64,000 nucleotides of DNA from Sycobia sp. Sy_11 (taxonomy: Eukaryota; Arthropoda; Insecta; Hymenoptera; Epichrysomallidae): contig JACCIC010000019.1 of the NCBI GenBank assembly GCA_018907035.1, positions 31,001-95,000 of the forward strand. Direction: 5' to 3'. This document shows, in pieces, positions 38,201 to 50,070 of the stretch (position 1 is the first letter of the stretch; the number at the start of each line of letters is the position of its first letter). The notes under the pieces were generated by a model that ran no database searches, was not told where the DNA came from, and saw nothing but the letters and a program-made list of their open reading frames with translations. The translations under genes and the position numbers were made by a program.

Positions 38201-40438
38201 AAATTAAACATTTATATTTAAAACGCAATACTTTATCAAATAATAGGGGTTACATAATTCTACTGGGGCTATGAAAGATAAGTCTGAAGTATCAATGAGA
38301 AATAATAAGAGTCAAAATCGAAAAACTCGAAAAAGTTCAAGTTTAATTCAAGAAGAACTGAAAAAGCGAATTGAATCTGATAAAGACGGGATTTCACTGA
38401 ATGAAGTGTTTGGCTCAAAAGAAAATCCAAAACAATTAGCATCGTGGGTACCTTGTGTTGCATATAGTGATAACTATCCCAAAAAATACTATTTAATATT
38501 TGAAGGAAAATTGTTAAAGTAAGCTTTATATGGAATTAAAAATATAAAAGATGTACAATATAAATATGGATTAATAAATTTTCATATTATTTTGCAGTGA
38601 AGCTGGACATATTCTTCATAGAAAGTATACTACTGATCGTATTCATCAGAGACATAGTTCAAAACTTATAGAAACTGTAAATAACGAATTCTTTTTGCTT
38701 GTTGGAGAAATAAACGATTCAAAACATGGTAATAATCTTAATTAAAATTGTCTTATAAAAATTAATTGCTTTATTTTATTACTTTTAATCCTTTTAGTGG
38801 TGCCTAAGCAATTATTAAAATACTGCCGTAGTGGATGTCCTTCAGATATCATGGAATTTTGCATTGAATGGCAAAAACTATCAGGTAGAATCATAGAATT
38901 ATAAAAATGTAAAGCAAGTTGATGTTCATATTTATTAATAAATTATTTTTTATTTTATTTTTATTGAAGTATATTGTAGTCAAATAAAAATAACTGTTTT
39001 CAATAAATGTATAGTTTATCATTTATTTCTAACTCATTATTTTAAAAATAGCCAGCATTATTATACAATTAAATTAATTTGTCAGAAATCATAACAATTG
39101 TTATATAACAACGATATTCTATTTATAAAATTTAATAATAGTTTTAGAAATAACTACTCCTAAATCAGAACATTTACGTAATGCACCAATTGACAAGCTT
39201 ATAATACCAACTAGTTCGCGTGGACGAAAAATTATACCACCTTTAAATTATTGGAATGGTAGTGTTGCTTAATATAGAATAATAAATCACGTTTAAATTC
39301 ATTAAAAATTTGTAATTATTATACAATTTCATTTATAGGTGAGAGGATAGTAACAAAAGATAATGAAACTGTTTATGAACCTGGAAATTCAAATGAAAAT
39401 GCATCATTGACAAAAATTATAACTAAAGAAGCTATGGTAATTTGTATTATTTTTAATGAATAATTTATCTTTCGTTATATAATTTCATTTTAAATACATT
39501 TAAAAGCATTCATGTAAATATTCTATAAATTAATTAAAAATTTTATGTATTTACTTAATTCTATCCAAAGTGCTTCAAGAATATTAAATTTTATATCTTA
39601 TCTATAATAATAAGATAAATAACTTAATAAATTTATTATTTATAAAGAATATATTTTAAATCAAAAGTTTCTTTCAATTAAAATTAAGTTCTCGCAATTT
39701 CTATACCAAACCACTGATTAAATATTTTTTAATAATCTAATTTTCCATATTCAAGTTATATATTATTATAGTACAATTACAACAAACATTCCATATTTTA
39801 ATAGACAACCAGCGAAGGAACAATAAAACAGGATTCCAAAGAGTCAAAAATAACGAAAGTTTATAGTAACAGTCTTATAAAAACTTTACAAACCTTACAT
39901 AGCCCAGGATCTCGAAAAGCTGTAAAAAAACGTGTAGTACAAAAGTTAAAATATTCTTCAGATAGCGATAATTCAGCAGATGATAAAAAGGTAATAATAA
40001 GTAAGTTCATATTATTATTTAATACAATATAATAAAGTTTGTTCTTTCAAAAAATTAAAATAACATTTACTCTATTTTCAATATAAATAGCGGGGTCTGT
40101 TATTCGAAAAATATATATTATTTTACAGTTATTTTTATTATTATTACTAATAACATTTTTTTAGATAATCGTTCCAGAAGTATCGACAGAAAGGAATTTT
40201 AATGTAAATCTTCGTAGAAGAACAAGAAATATAAATAAAGAGAGTCCTCAAAAAAATTTAAAACAGCTCAATCTGTAAGTAAATTTTTTATATGACCAAT
40301 ACATATAGATTTATAAAAATTTTAATGAGTTTTGAATATAGGAGATCGCAACACAAAAACAATATGTTATGGTCATTAGATAAAGAACAGTATAATGATG
40401 TACTCTCAGACGATCAAACATCTGTTCTTGCACGGTAG
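35203..40438 (+). CDS. KNL2: KNL2 / Mis18-binding protein 1 homologue with two SANTA-type domains and a CENP-C-like motif
   Basis: Centromere licensing factor that, in the known family, targets new CENP-A to centromeric chromatin with the Mis18 complex. Fourteen exons with consistent phases give 1126 residues: 35203-35220, 35424-36058, 36221-36333, 36458-37678, 37773-37939, 38028-38162, 38247-38518, 38598-38728, 38798-38884, 39148-39258, 39339-39436, 39805-39990, 40165-40274, 40342-40438. The start is ATG at 35203, six codons before a perfect gtaagt donor. A canonical SANTA domain spans about residues 195-285 (LIIKGTLE, RSKPVLRR, YVLIGHIVDD, GFPDDWENVYQLW). A second SANTA-like module spans about 827-926 (YYLIFEGKLLNEAG, HRKYTTDRI, FFLLVGEIND, IMEFCIEWQKL). 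A CENP-C-like motif spans about 946-975 (SSRGRKIIPPLNYWNGERIV). The linker is Asn/Ser-rich. No SANT/Myb domain was seen. A candidate AATAAA lies at 40838. Confidence 0.85.
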
Positions 40439-41316
40439 TATGCAAGGTAATTAAAAGAAAAATTTTTAATTGAAGACGATGAAAACAAGAATTACAATTC
40501 CTGTAATATATATATCTCAATTTATTTAATTTAATTCTTCATTGAATAATTAAATAATTATTCAATATTATTTTTGTACAAAGAAAATTTATTTAAAAAA
40601 GTGTATTATAATTGTAATTATTAATTTTTAACTAGATAGCATTGCAACTGTAAAAAATTATGCACTATTTATATGTTCACAATAGTGATATTTAATCCAT
40701 AATATAAGAGTCAAACTTCATTATTAGGTTTACAATATCATCACTGTTAATTGTATTTTGATTGCAATACCAATCAAATGCATAACAAAATTTGCGTCGG
40801 CAAGTTATAGTTCGTAGATTATATCTATTTTATATTAAATAAAAATTTTATATATGCTTAATTTCTTATACATGTCTGTTCCATGCAAACAAATTCACAA
40901 GGCCAATGATTTCTTTAATTACTAAGCGCTTTTTCATCCTTTGATTTCACGCATACATTCATACTTATGATTTCATTTTTTATATATAAATTTCATTCAC
41001 GCTCACGTTAAAGTTGTAATTGAGTGATGACCTTTAAAAAAATAAAAGAATCAAATTATATAAATAAAAATTTATTCCTTCCGTTTATTAATTTATAACT
41101 AGTATTAAAAAAAAAACTATTTTCCAAAATATTCGAAAAATCTTGTTTTAAGTAACTCTTTACAGAATAGAATAATAGAAATAGAACCATGAAGCTCTCT
41201 TTTTTCTTTCTTTTTTTTTTACAAAAAAAGTAAAATTACCTTTACACAAGCCACACTTCTTAACTAAGCAAAATGTCATATACATAAATACATTAAATCA
41301 CTAATTACAAAAGTTA
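40439..41316. other. Convergent 3' intergenic interval between KNL2 and SPT6
   Basis: 878 bases, AT-rich, holding the 3'UTRs of both tail-to-tail genes. AATAAA at 40838-40843 could serve KNL2. On the minus strand, AATAAA complements at about 41071 and 41084 could serve SPT6. No gene is visible. Confidence 0.6.
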
Positions 41317-44300
41317 TTAGCTTTCGTCATAAAGCGGAGTACCATCTCCGCTCAAGGACATGCTTCTTGGACTCGAATTTGTGTGTGGAGTTCCCCTCGG
41401 AGATTTGTATGGTTGCTTATACCTTGGAGTACCTTGACTACCGCTGTTAAAAGAAATAATAATAAATTACTATGAGACATGTGAGGCAAAAGAAAAGAAC
41501 CCGTTTATGCATGCGTTGCTTAACAATAGTGAAATTTTTAAAAAATAATTAACAAAAATCTCAATTCTCGAGGGGTAATTTAATAAATTCACAAATTTAC
41601 CCAGGACGTGGAGCGGATTGTCTCGCCCAATCCTCGGCCGCCTTTTTCCAATCCATCGCGTTCTGATTGACGAAAGGATTAGCCGGCATAATGTGACTAT
41701 TGGGCGTTTGCTCGCCATAACGCGGCGTCGGATTGCCCGGAGTTTGGTACGGCGTGATGTACGGCGTCTGTCCGGACGGCGTATACGGTGTATTGACAGC
41801 GTAAGCACCGTGTACGGCCCCGTAGGGGGTAGTCGTACTCGCCGCGCCTGGCGTCTGTGGATAATGAGGCGTCTGATTGGCTACCTGCGTCAATGAGTGC
41901 AGCATGTGTCGCGGGAGATTTTGCGCGACTCGCTGAATTGCCTCCTGATTCATTCCTGAAATGCAAATGCACAAGTAAAAATATCGCTCTCAAGACAACA
42001 GAACATACTGCATATACTTAATATTTAAATAAATATTCCAATGTAAATTTATAAAATCATCATGTCAAATAATAATACAATTATAAAATGTAATATGAGA
42101 AACAATTTTTTGATAATGAGATCTGTAAAGAACTTATGAAAAAGGTATTTACTATACTAAACGTACCGTTCATATTCATGCCAGGTGTATTATGATATGC
42201 TCTAGGTGTACTTGGAGTTAGTTGTCCTGGTATTGGATCCCTGAAATGTTCCTTAAACCAGCGGAACAAATCATTAACTCTAGGAAAACTATTACCTCGG
42301 AATCTAAATCCATCTGGAGAAACAGAGATATATTCGTGCCGACACCGAGTTCGAGGAAGATACGACAGCATAAACTTTCCTGGATAATTCTGTAATTAAA
42401 AAGTGATTTTTCGTTATGAGTTTCGTTTCATTTCCCATGCTAATAAATACGCTTCAATTAAATGCAAATGCAACTAGTTATTTCGTGAAGAGTACCTTTG
42501 CGGCAGAAACTATGTATGGGATACCACCGGGATTCATTTTCTTTTGCTCTTTGAGCACCTCCTCGGCTTTATCCTTCATGCCCATAATCTGCGCTTTATA
42601 ATATTTGAATTCTAATAATTCAGATGTGTACGCAGCCATAGGATTAATGTGCCTGGCAATGATTTCATCGAGGTCCTCGAACTCCTCGTTTCCGATCCAT
42701 AAGCTTCGCCCGAGCGAGTATTTGTTCTCTTTGCCCTCCTCGCGCACGTCAATGTGTTGATGTACGTCGTCCGTCACCTTCCACGTCACCGTCAAATGAT
42801 CGTCACCTTTGCTCGAAGGGCGGATTATCGCCTCGCCCTGCTGCATTGTTTGCATCAGTTTCTCGGCATCGAGGTACGTGATGTTACGGAAGGACGGGTG
42901 AATTATTACACGCGTTACGTAAATTTGGCGCTGTTTTACTTTTTTCGCCTCCTCTTCGACAAGGTTATCTTTCCCTTCTGCTTCACTGTCATAATAAGGA
43001 TCTTTCGTCGGCCTAGAAAAAAAAACAACAACAAATATTTGTTAAAAATATATTACACAAAACATTACCAAACGGAAAAATAAATTTTAAAGTATTAAAA
43101 GTACAGATCTATATATCGATTGTATTACGTATCTTTACAGCATTACGTTTGTCACGATTAGTATCATGATCAAATCAAAATTATTGACACATAAAGCGAT
43201 ATGTTTACATTTAAAAAGAAATTATTTCATTTTGATATTTAATTTTTTTTACAAATTTAATTCGACTTACTTCCATTCTTCATTTTTATCAGCGAGATCG
43301 CTGCTCTTGCTAGTTGCTTCGACCCCGAATCTATCCACCTCGATCTTTATAATTCGACAATGAATCCGGTTGCCAATGCGAACCCTTTCCTCCGGATTAA
43401 CGACGTGCTTGTCGGATAAATTTTTTATGTGTATGTATCCCGATATTCCATTATCCAATCGCAATCGAACACCCGTGGCTTTTCCCGGACATGCTCCTGC
43501 ATCAAAGTGGTTCCAGACCTCGGACAACTCGGGAAACTCAGTTCTTCAGACATAATGGGCACTGCCACAGACCAGTCTCGTCGTTTCGTACCGGATTCGC
43601 CTGTTCCAGCTGTTCGCCTTTAGGCTTCCTATAGCTGATCCCCACGACCGTAGCTTCAAGAAGCTTACCGATGTGTAAGGTTTCAGGAGTTTCTTTTGTC
43701 AGCATATTAAAGATTTGCTCGGGTGACGGCGTTTGATAGGCAATTCGTAAATCTTTATATCTGAAATGGATTAGTCAGTTAAAGTTATAATTTACCCTTA
43801 TAATATATTCTTTTAATATTGCATCTTAAGTAAATAAAAAATCCTACCTGCTATTTAATTCTGATCTAATATCGTAAAGTGTGATGCATTTGTTGCCAAA
43901 GCCCTGTCTTTCCAATTCTTCTGCAAAAGCATCTAAATCAAGATCCTTCAGTCTTTCGGGCGATTCGAGAATTTCTTCCAATGCTCCAGCAGGATTCGCG
44001 TCCTCGTCTTCGTACTCTAATGCATCTACAGCCATTTTTCTAGCCCATTCATAAGTTTCGGGATGGGCACGTGAACCATCCAGCACTTCAACATACGCTT
44101 CGGTACTATCACCCAAACTATTGGTATCGATTTTTATAAAACCAGCACAATTGATGAAGACTTTAGGACCCATGTGACAGGAAGTAACCAACTAAAAAAT
44201 AATACGAAGAAGAGTATTATTTAAGGGAATTATTTTTAAACATTATATAATTGTAAAGGATCTTAAATAGATTCAATCAGTATTAATAATGTGAAAAGAA

Positions 44301-47300
44301 AAAGAAGATGCATTAAAACAAAGATTGTAAATATTTATATTATGTAGAAGAATTGCACTATGTTATAGATTATGTTAAAAAATTTAACATTAAAGTGAAA
44401 AAACAATATTTCTTTTATTGTTCATTTATTAAAATTCTAATAAAACAATTGTAATATTGTGAAATGTAATCATTTTATTCTGCGATAAATAATTTATAAA
44501 ACTGTTTACACATATGAATTAAAAATTGCTTATTATATTTAGAGTTCTGTAATATTTAATATTCAAAACTGTAATAACAAATCTTTACGTTAAAATAGTT
44601 TTGACATAAGTTAGTTAATTCAGAAATGGTATAGCTCTTTTTATTTTGTAGTTATAAATTGGGCATTTTAAATTCTTTAAAGAAAATTCTATAAAATATA
44701 CTGCACTTTATTAACGCAAAACGTTAAAATAACACCACAAATAACAGAGCATACTGCAACTATGAAAATTGATAAATATAAATATTACTGACCTGTGTTC
44801 GATTTTCCAATCGTTGATTGGTTTGCTTTAACATTTTTATCAGATACTGTCCCTTTCGTGGGCCCAAGCCACATACGAACTGCACAAGATTGCCAGAGTA
44901 AGGTTGCTGAACGGCTTTATTCACGTCCACACCCACTTCATTTACACGATTAACAAATTCTTGATATATGTTTTCAAGTAAATCCTCCTTTGACAATTGA
45001 TCCTGCAAACTGTTATATTTCAAGCAAAGTATTTCATCATCTGCATTACACAACTGAGAAAATTCAACAAGGGGATCTTGCAATCGACGTGCTAAAGAAA
45101 TTGCCTGTCGGAGAAGTTCCGGATAATCTCTGAATTCCGAGACACCCTTATGACTGTTTGAGTATATACTAGCTAATTCATTTTCTATAATTTCAACTTG
45201 GATGTTCGGAAATTGTTCGTCTTGAACCAAGGCAGCAATACATTCTCGAATATCCTCGGCTATCATCAAGGCATCTCTTGATTCTCCTCCGATTACGACT
45301 ACGTGAGGTTTCTTTGTAGCAATAAAATTCCTAATAGCTAACAAATCCGCCTCCTTCATAACTTTATCTGATTCCCTAAAACTATTCTTTTTCTTTAACA
45401 CATGTGGAAGCTTTAAATAATCCGTGCATTCTCCATCCGGCGCTACCATACAGGCGAAGGCAGCTACAGAGAAGTCAGGTACAAAGGCGAGACCCATCAC
45501 TCGTAAGCCCTTACTTGTGTCCCACTCCTCATCTTCCTCATCAGGAAATTCACAGTTGTAGGGTGCTATTTTTATCCAGTTGTACATCTTTCGGCCACAA
45601 TGTCGCATTACACAATCTTTGCTTTCCGTCAGAAGCATTGAATACAGCTCTTTTTTGAGATCAGGAATTACCATTTTAGTGAGAGCCATTTCTACGCTCC
45701 CAACTCGCAGAGCATTCCAATCTTGCACGTTTTTACTGAACTCATCTCTACGCAGATAAATTATTGATTTGTATATTTTCTTATGAGTTATAGAACATTC
45801 ATAATTTACTGCAATATAAAATAAAATTTCGTCAATCATTTAACAATGATTATGAAAAATCTAAAGTAAAATTATTGAGTTTTTTTATTTTATTTTGCAA
45901 TACAAATTTTAACTACAATATTATAAATAAAAATTTAAATCAAATAATTTCATTGAACTGGATTTTACAAACCTATAATAAAGTTGTTTCATCTGTTCAA
46001 CATAATTATTAGTTGTATTTCCCTCAATCTGATCAGAGAGAGATATATTTATCAGTTTGTCCTCTTCAGCCATAACTAGTTTCAGAAATTGATCACCAAC
46101 AAGGTCTCTGACTGGCTTATCTTTGATATATTTCATTGTATATATTGGATGATTTTCATCAATAATTTTTATACCCTGTTTAGTTGGACGCACAGAAATT
46201 TTAGCCTTTTCCTTGTACATTTTTCTTACTGATTCTCTTACTAAAGGTTCTCTTGCTAACTGGATTGCGACCATCAATTGTGCAGCTTTAAGCACCTAAA
46301 AATTAAATAACAAATTTACGCCTTTTATTATAAATTATACCTTACTATGAGCACTTGGCAAGAAATTGTTTTAATAATAAACGTTTAAAATCTAAATTAA
46401 AATCTAGAACTAATGTTTAAGATGTGCAGACAATCCATACATCTTACAAACATAGCACTCAATTAAACTAAATCAGGTTACAAATTTTCAATCTAAAAGC
46501 AAGCAATTATTATAATTAATTATATGAAAAAGTTGCTGATCATTATAAAAAATGGAAATTATAAAAAATACAGTCGAATATAAAAAATAAAATATACAAT
46601 GAAAAATAAAATAGATTTACACAAACACTAAATTTTACATACCTCATCAGCTGACTGAAATTTTTGGCCAATGTATTCTACGGCAACAACACTTGGCTCT
46701 ATTGGTTCTTGTTCCACTTCATATATTTGATATTCTTCACTAAGATTCTTAGCGAAATGTTCAGGTGGCAAACCAAATTTCTTTGCCAAACTGTCTAGAC
46801 CAGCTCTGCGACATATGGAATAAGGCCCAGTACGAACTGCCTGTTTCAATGTATCCTCAGCCTCTTCATCCTCTTCTTCATCTAATTCTTCAGGTGGTGG
46901 ATCCTCACCATTCTCCAAGGCTTCAGCTACCAATTGTTTGTACTTCTGTTTTTTTTCTAAGCGCCGTTTCTCTTTCTCTTGTTTTCGTACGGTTTCTTGC
47001 ATTAACGGTATTTCGTGACTATAATAGAGCATAAAATGATGGTACGAATCATTAAGCTCTTCCGTAGTCTGCACATTTTCTAACTGTTTTATATCTTCCT
47101 CCTCTATAAGTCTAATATTATCAGGAAGAGGTGCATCCGGATCTTTCATAATGTGATCCTCCTGATAACGCTTCATTTTTTGGAAAAGAGACAGTAAGGC
47201 ATTTTTCCGTTGCCGTAATTGGCACCATTTAGCATCATATTTATATACTTTCCACAAATCATTAATATTCAACTCAGGTAAAACATATTCTTTACGGTAG

Positions 47301-49979
47301 AAGGCAATGAAAGGAACTTCAAAATGTTGATTCCTCATAAAGTCAAGAGCTTTTTTAATTTTAGCAATAGTTTGGGGACCTTTTTTCGCTCTCTCTTTTG
47401 CTTCCGAAGTTAAATGAGAATCTTGTATGGAAATAGTTTTTCGCTCAAAAGCTTGGTTGTAAATCCATTGAGCTTCGGCTGTAAGCTCTTCTTCAGAAGC
47501 AGGGGCAATGGGAATAGATCTAAGCTGCATTCGCTCAGGAATATCTGTGGTACGTATCTAAAAAATAATACATTATATGTATTTAGAATGCTAAATCATA
47601 TGATATTTTTAAACATACTTCATTATCCAAATCGGTGAAATGACCACGTTTAAGTTCACTAGGTTCATAAATTTCAAAAATACTCTTTTTGGTAGTTTTC
47701 TTTTTAGCTGCCTTTTTTGTTTTCTTAGGTCTATCAGCATCTCCTTCTTCATCTGCATACTCATCTTCCTCTTCTTCTTCTTCTTCATAATCATCTCCAT
47801 ATTTTTCAAATTCATCATAATCAAAATCAACTCCAAAAATATCTTGAGCTTCCTGCAGTGCTCTAAATTATAAAAAATATATTTTGTTAATTATTAAAAA
47901 AGGAATAACTATAAAAAATGAAAATTCTTAAATGCTTACGAATCAGTAAATATATGTTTTTTCTTTTTCCTTTTTTCAGCGATAGGTCGTCCATCATCGT
48001 CAACAATAAAATCATCAGCATCAGATTCCTCTTCACTACCTTCCTCACCATATTGATCAACTTCAGCAGCTGGCCTGTGACTACGCTCACTTCTCCTTTC
48101 ATCTTCCTGTACAATTAAGAATGAATCATTAAACATGCATTAGCATTCATGCTATTTATTTTTATGACAAAAATGTTTTTATTAAACATACCACTATTGC
48201 TTCCCTTTCCTAATATTGATAAGCATAAACAGTGCAATAGATATAGGTATAAATAAAGATTAATTAACAGTGAATATAAAATGAGACTTACATCACCGGA
48301 TCCTAATTCAGTTGAAAATAATTCATTAGCAATAGCATCACGTTCTTCCTCTACTTCTTGTTCTTGTTCTTCTTCAGATTCCTCAGCTTCTATTCTTTTC
48401 AAGCGCTTGAATCGTTTCTACAAGATTAATTAAAATTTTTTAAAATTGATTAGCTTTTAAATATTTAATCTAAAATTAATTTTTAATATAAAAAGTTTTA
48501 TATCATTTATAGATCTTATCTACTAATTTTGCTATTGGTTTTTACTTCTAATATAATTATATTATTTTATAATTGACTGAAAGACTGATAAATTATTATT
48601 ATTATTTTTTTATTTAATTATTATTAAAATTATTATTAAAATTATTATATTATTTTACATAAAGACTGAAAGACTGATAAAACTTTTAGTAATACTTTTA
48701 AAAAATTAAAACAATATTTACCCTTTCAACTTTAACACCTAAATTTTCCTCAATAACATCATAATCTTCATCATCTAAACGATCATCAAAATCTTCATCA
48801 TCGCTTTTTTTACGTTTTTTAGAACCTTCTGATGCATCACTATCTTCACCGTCACTTTCATCCTCTATAGGATTGTCATCAATCAAATCTTTTAGTTCTT
48901 CCCTCAACTTTTCTTCATCATCTATAATATATAATATATATTTGATAAATAAATATAAAATTTCAAATATATCTATAAAATTTATTATAAAAATTGTTAC
49001 CTTCTTCTTCCTCACTTTCTGAAGCTTGGATTTTTTTCAGCCTTTTTTTGTCATTGCGATCAAGCATCTCATCCTAAAATAATTATAAAATCAATAAAAA
49101 TTATTAAATATTTTTAAAAAGCTATCTTCTATAGTATCAAAATATTTATGCTACAGACATTTTAGTTTTTTGTATTTTTGTATTTTTATTAATTAAGATT
49201 ATAATAATATCTTGATATAAATCTGATATAGTTAAAAAATATTCTAACGAAACAAAAATTAAATTTCAGCTACAATTATTAAGAATGTATTTAAAAAGTA
49301 TATTTGAATTATAAAAGTAAACATTTAATACATTTATTCGATTGAATCCAATTGCCTTACATTTACATCAAAGGTATTTTTACTATTTATAACTTATACA
49401 CTTTAAATACTCCATATGGAAAAATTATTGTATATAAGATAATTTTCAAGAATGGTTCTTAAATTTATAAAAACTGAAAAAATAGAAAATGATAACAGTG
49501 CTCTGGAGAGTAAATATTTATCAACCTTTAATAGGAAAATAACGTTGCATAAGTTTATCAAGTGGAACATTTTCATTTTATTTTCAATAGCATATAAAAG
49601 AAAGTATACAATCATTTTAGTAAATATATTTACTAAATACAAAATAAGATGTTTATTTATAAAACAATTAATAACGGGATCTGCTGTGTCGCGCTAACGT
49701 AGTGCTAACGCTAACATTTTTACGGTTGCATCTATGGCAAAGGTGTCGTATAGGAATTAGAATAAATAGGACCACGCTGCTGGCTGCATCGTCCTCGCTG
49801 CTGAACGCGCAATAAAAATATAAGTTCGACGAGGGCAACAATTCTAAAGTGGCAAACGACTCGATATCAGAATCCGTGATAGTTAACACGTAACATCTTA
49901 ATAATCAGGGTCAGACGTTTCATAACCTGCGACCACTAACCTCGCTCTCCTCGGCCTCGGAGTCCAGGAAGTCGGCCAT
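41317..49979 (-). CDS. Spt6: Transcription elongation factor SPT6 (16 exons; one apparent +1 frameshift)
   Basis: Histone chaperone that travels with RNA polymerase II and reassembles nucleosomes. Exons (5' to 3'): 49979-49941, 49073-49001, 48921-48722, 48417-48292, 48209-48192, 48106-47940, 47862-47619, 47557-46643, 46295-45973, 45747-44793, 44191-43848, 43760-43271, 43012-42496, 42389-42167, 41955-41601, 41443-41317. About 1704 residues after allowing for one extra base; human SPT6 is about 1726. Seen: acidic Glu/Asp N-terminus, helical core (exons 8-9), YqgF-like and helix-hairpin-helix region (exon 10: [32 protein letters not shown]), S1 domain ([12 protein letters not shown]), tandem SH2 ([39 protein letters not shown]), and a TP-rich tail ending [10 protein letters not shown]. 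Exon 12 has an in-frame TGA at 43538-43540 after residue 1208. The downstream frame resumes exactly one base later, and splice phases require this. Confidence 0.95.
48192..48209 (-). CDS. Spt6: 18-base microexon of SPT6 (exon 5)
   Basis: GAA AGG GAA GCA ATA GTG lies between an acceptor (atattag) and a donor (gtatgt) and is frame-neutral, encoding EREAIV in the acidic N-terminal region. Skipping it would leave the frame intact, so it may be alternatively spliced. Confidence 0.6.
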
Positions 49980-50048
49980 CTCGCCGGCTGACCTCGCGCA
50001 CCGCTGCTATCCCAGGGCCTTGGATACAAGCGAATGGAAAATCAAGAA

Positions 50049-50070
50049 CGTCCCGAAGCGCCTCGGGACG
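50049..50070 (-). promoter_or_regulatory. Perfect 8-bp hairpin just upstream of the SPT6 start
   Basis: CGTCCCGA and TCGGGACG are exact complements around a 6-base loop, 70-91 bases upstream of the SPT6 ATG. If transcribed it would sit in the 5'UTR. Function unknown; GC-rich promoters give such stems by chance at some rate. Confidence 0.35.

Noticed and set aside
43271..43760. Explaining the SPT6 stop by a small intron inside exon 12
   Set aside because: Both sides of the stop are conserved coding sequence ([16 protein letters not shown] and [11 protein letters not shown]), with no GT-AG pair that would remove just the offending bases.
45404..45658. Plus-strand 84-residue frame
   Set aside because: Antisense shadow of SPT6 exon 10.
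45748..45839. Extending SPT6 exon 10 upstream to [12 protein letters not shown]
   Set aside because: An acceptor (ctgcgtag) at 45748-45749 fits the phase of exon 9 and gives the conserved [13 protein letters not shown] junction. The extra residues are intron.
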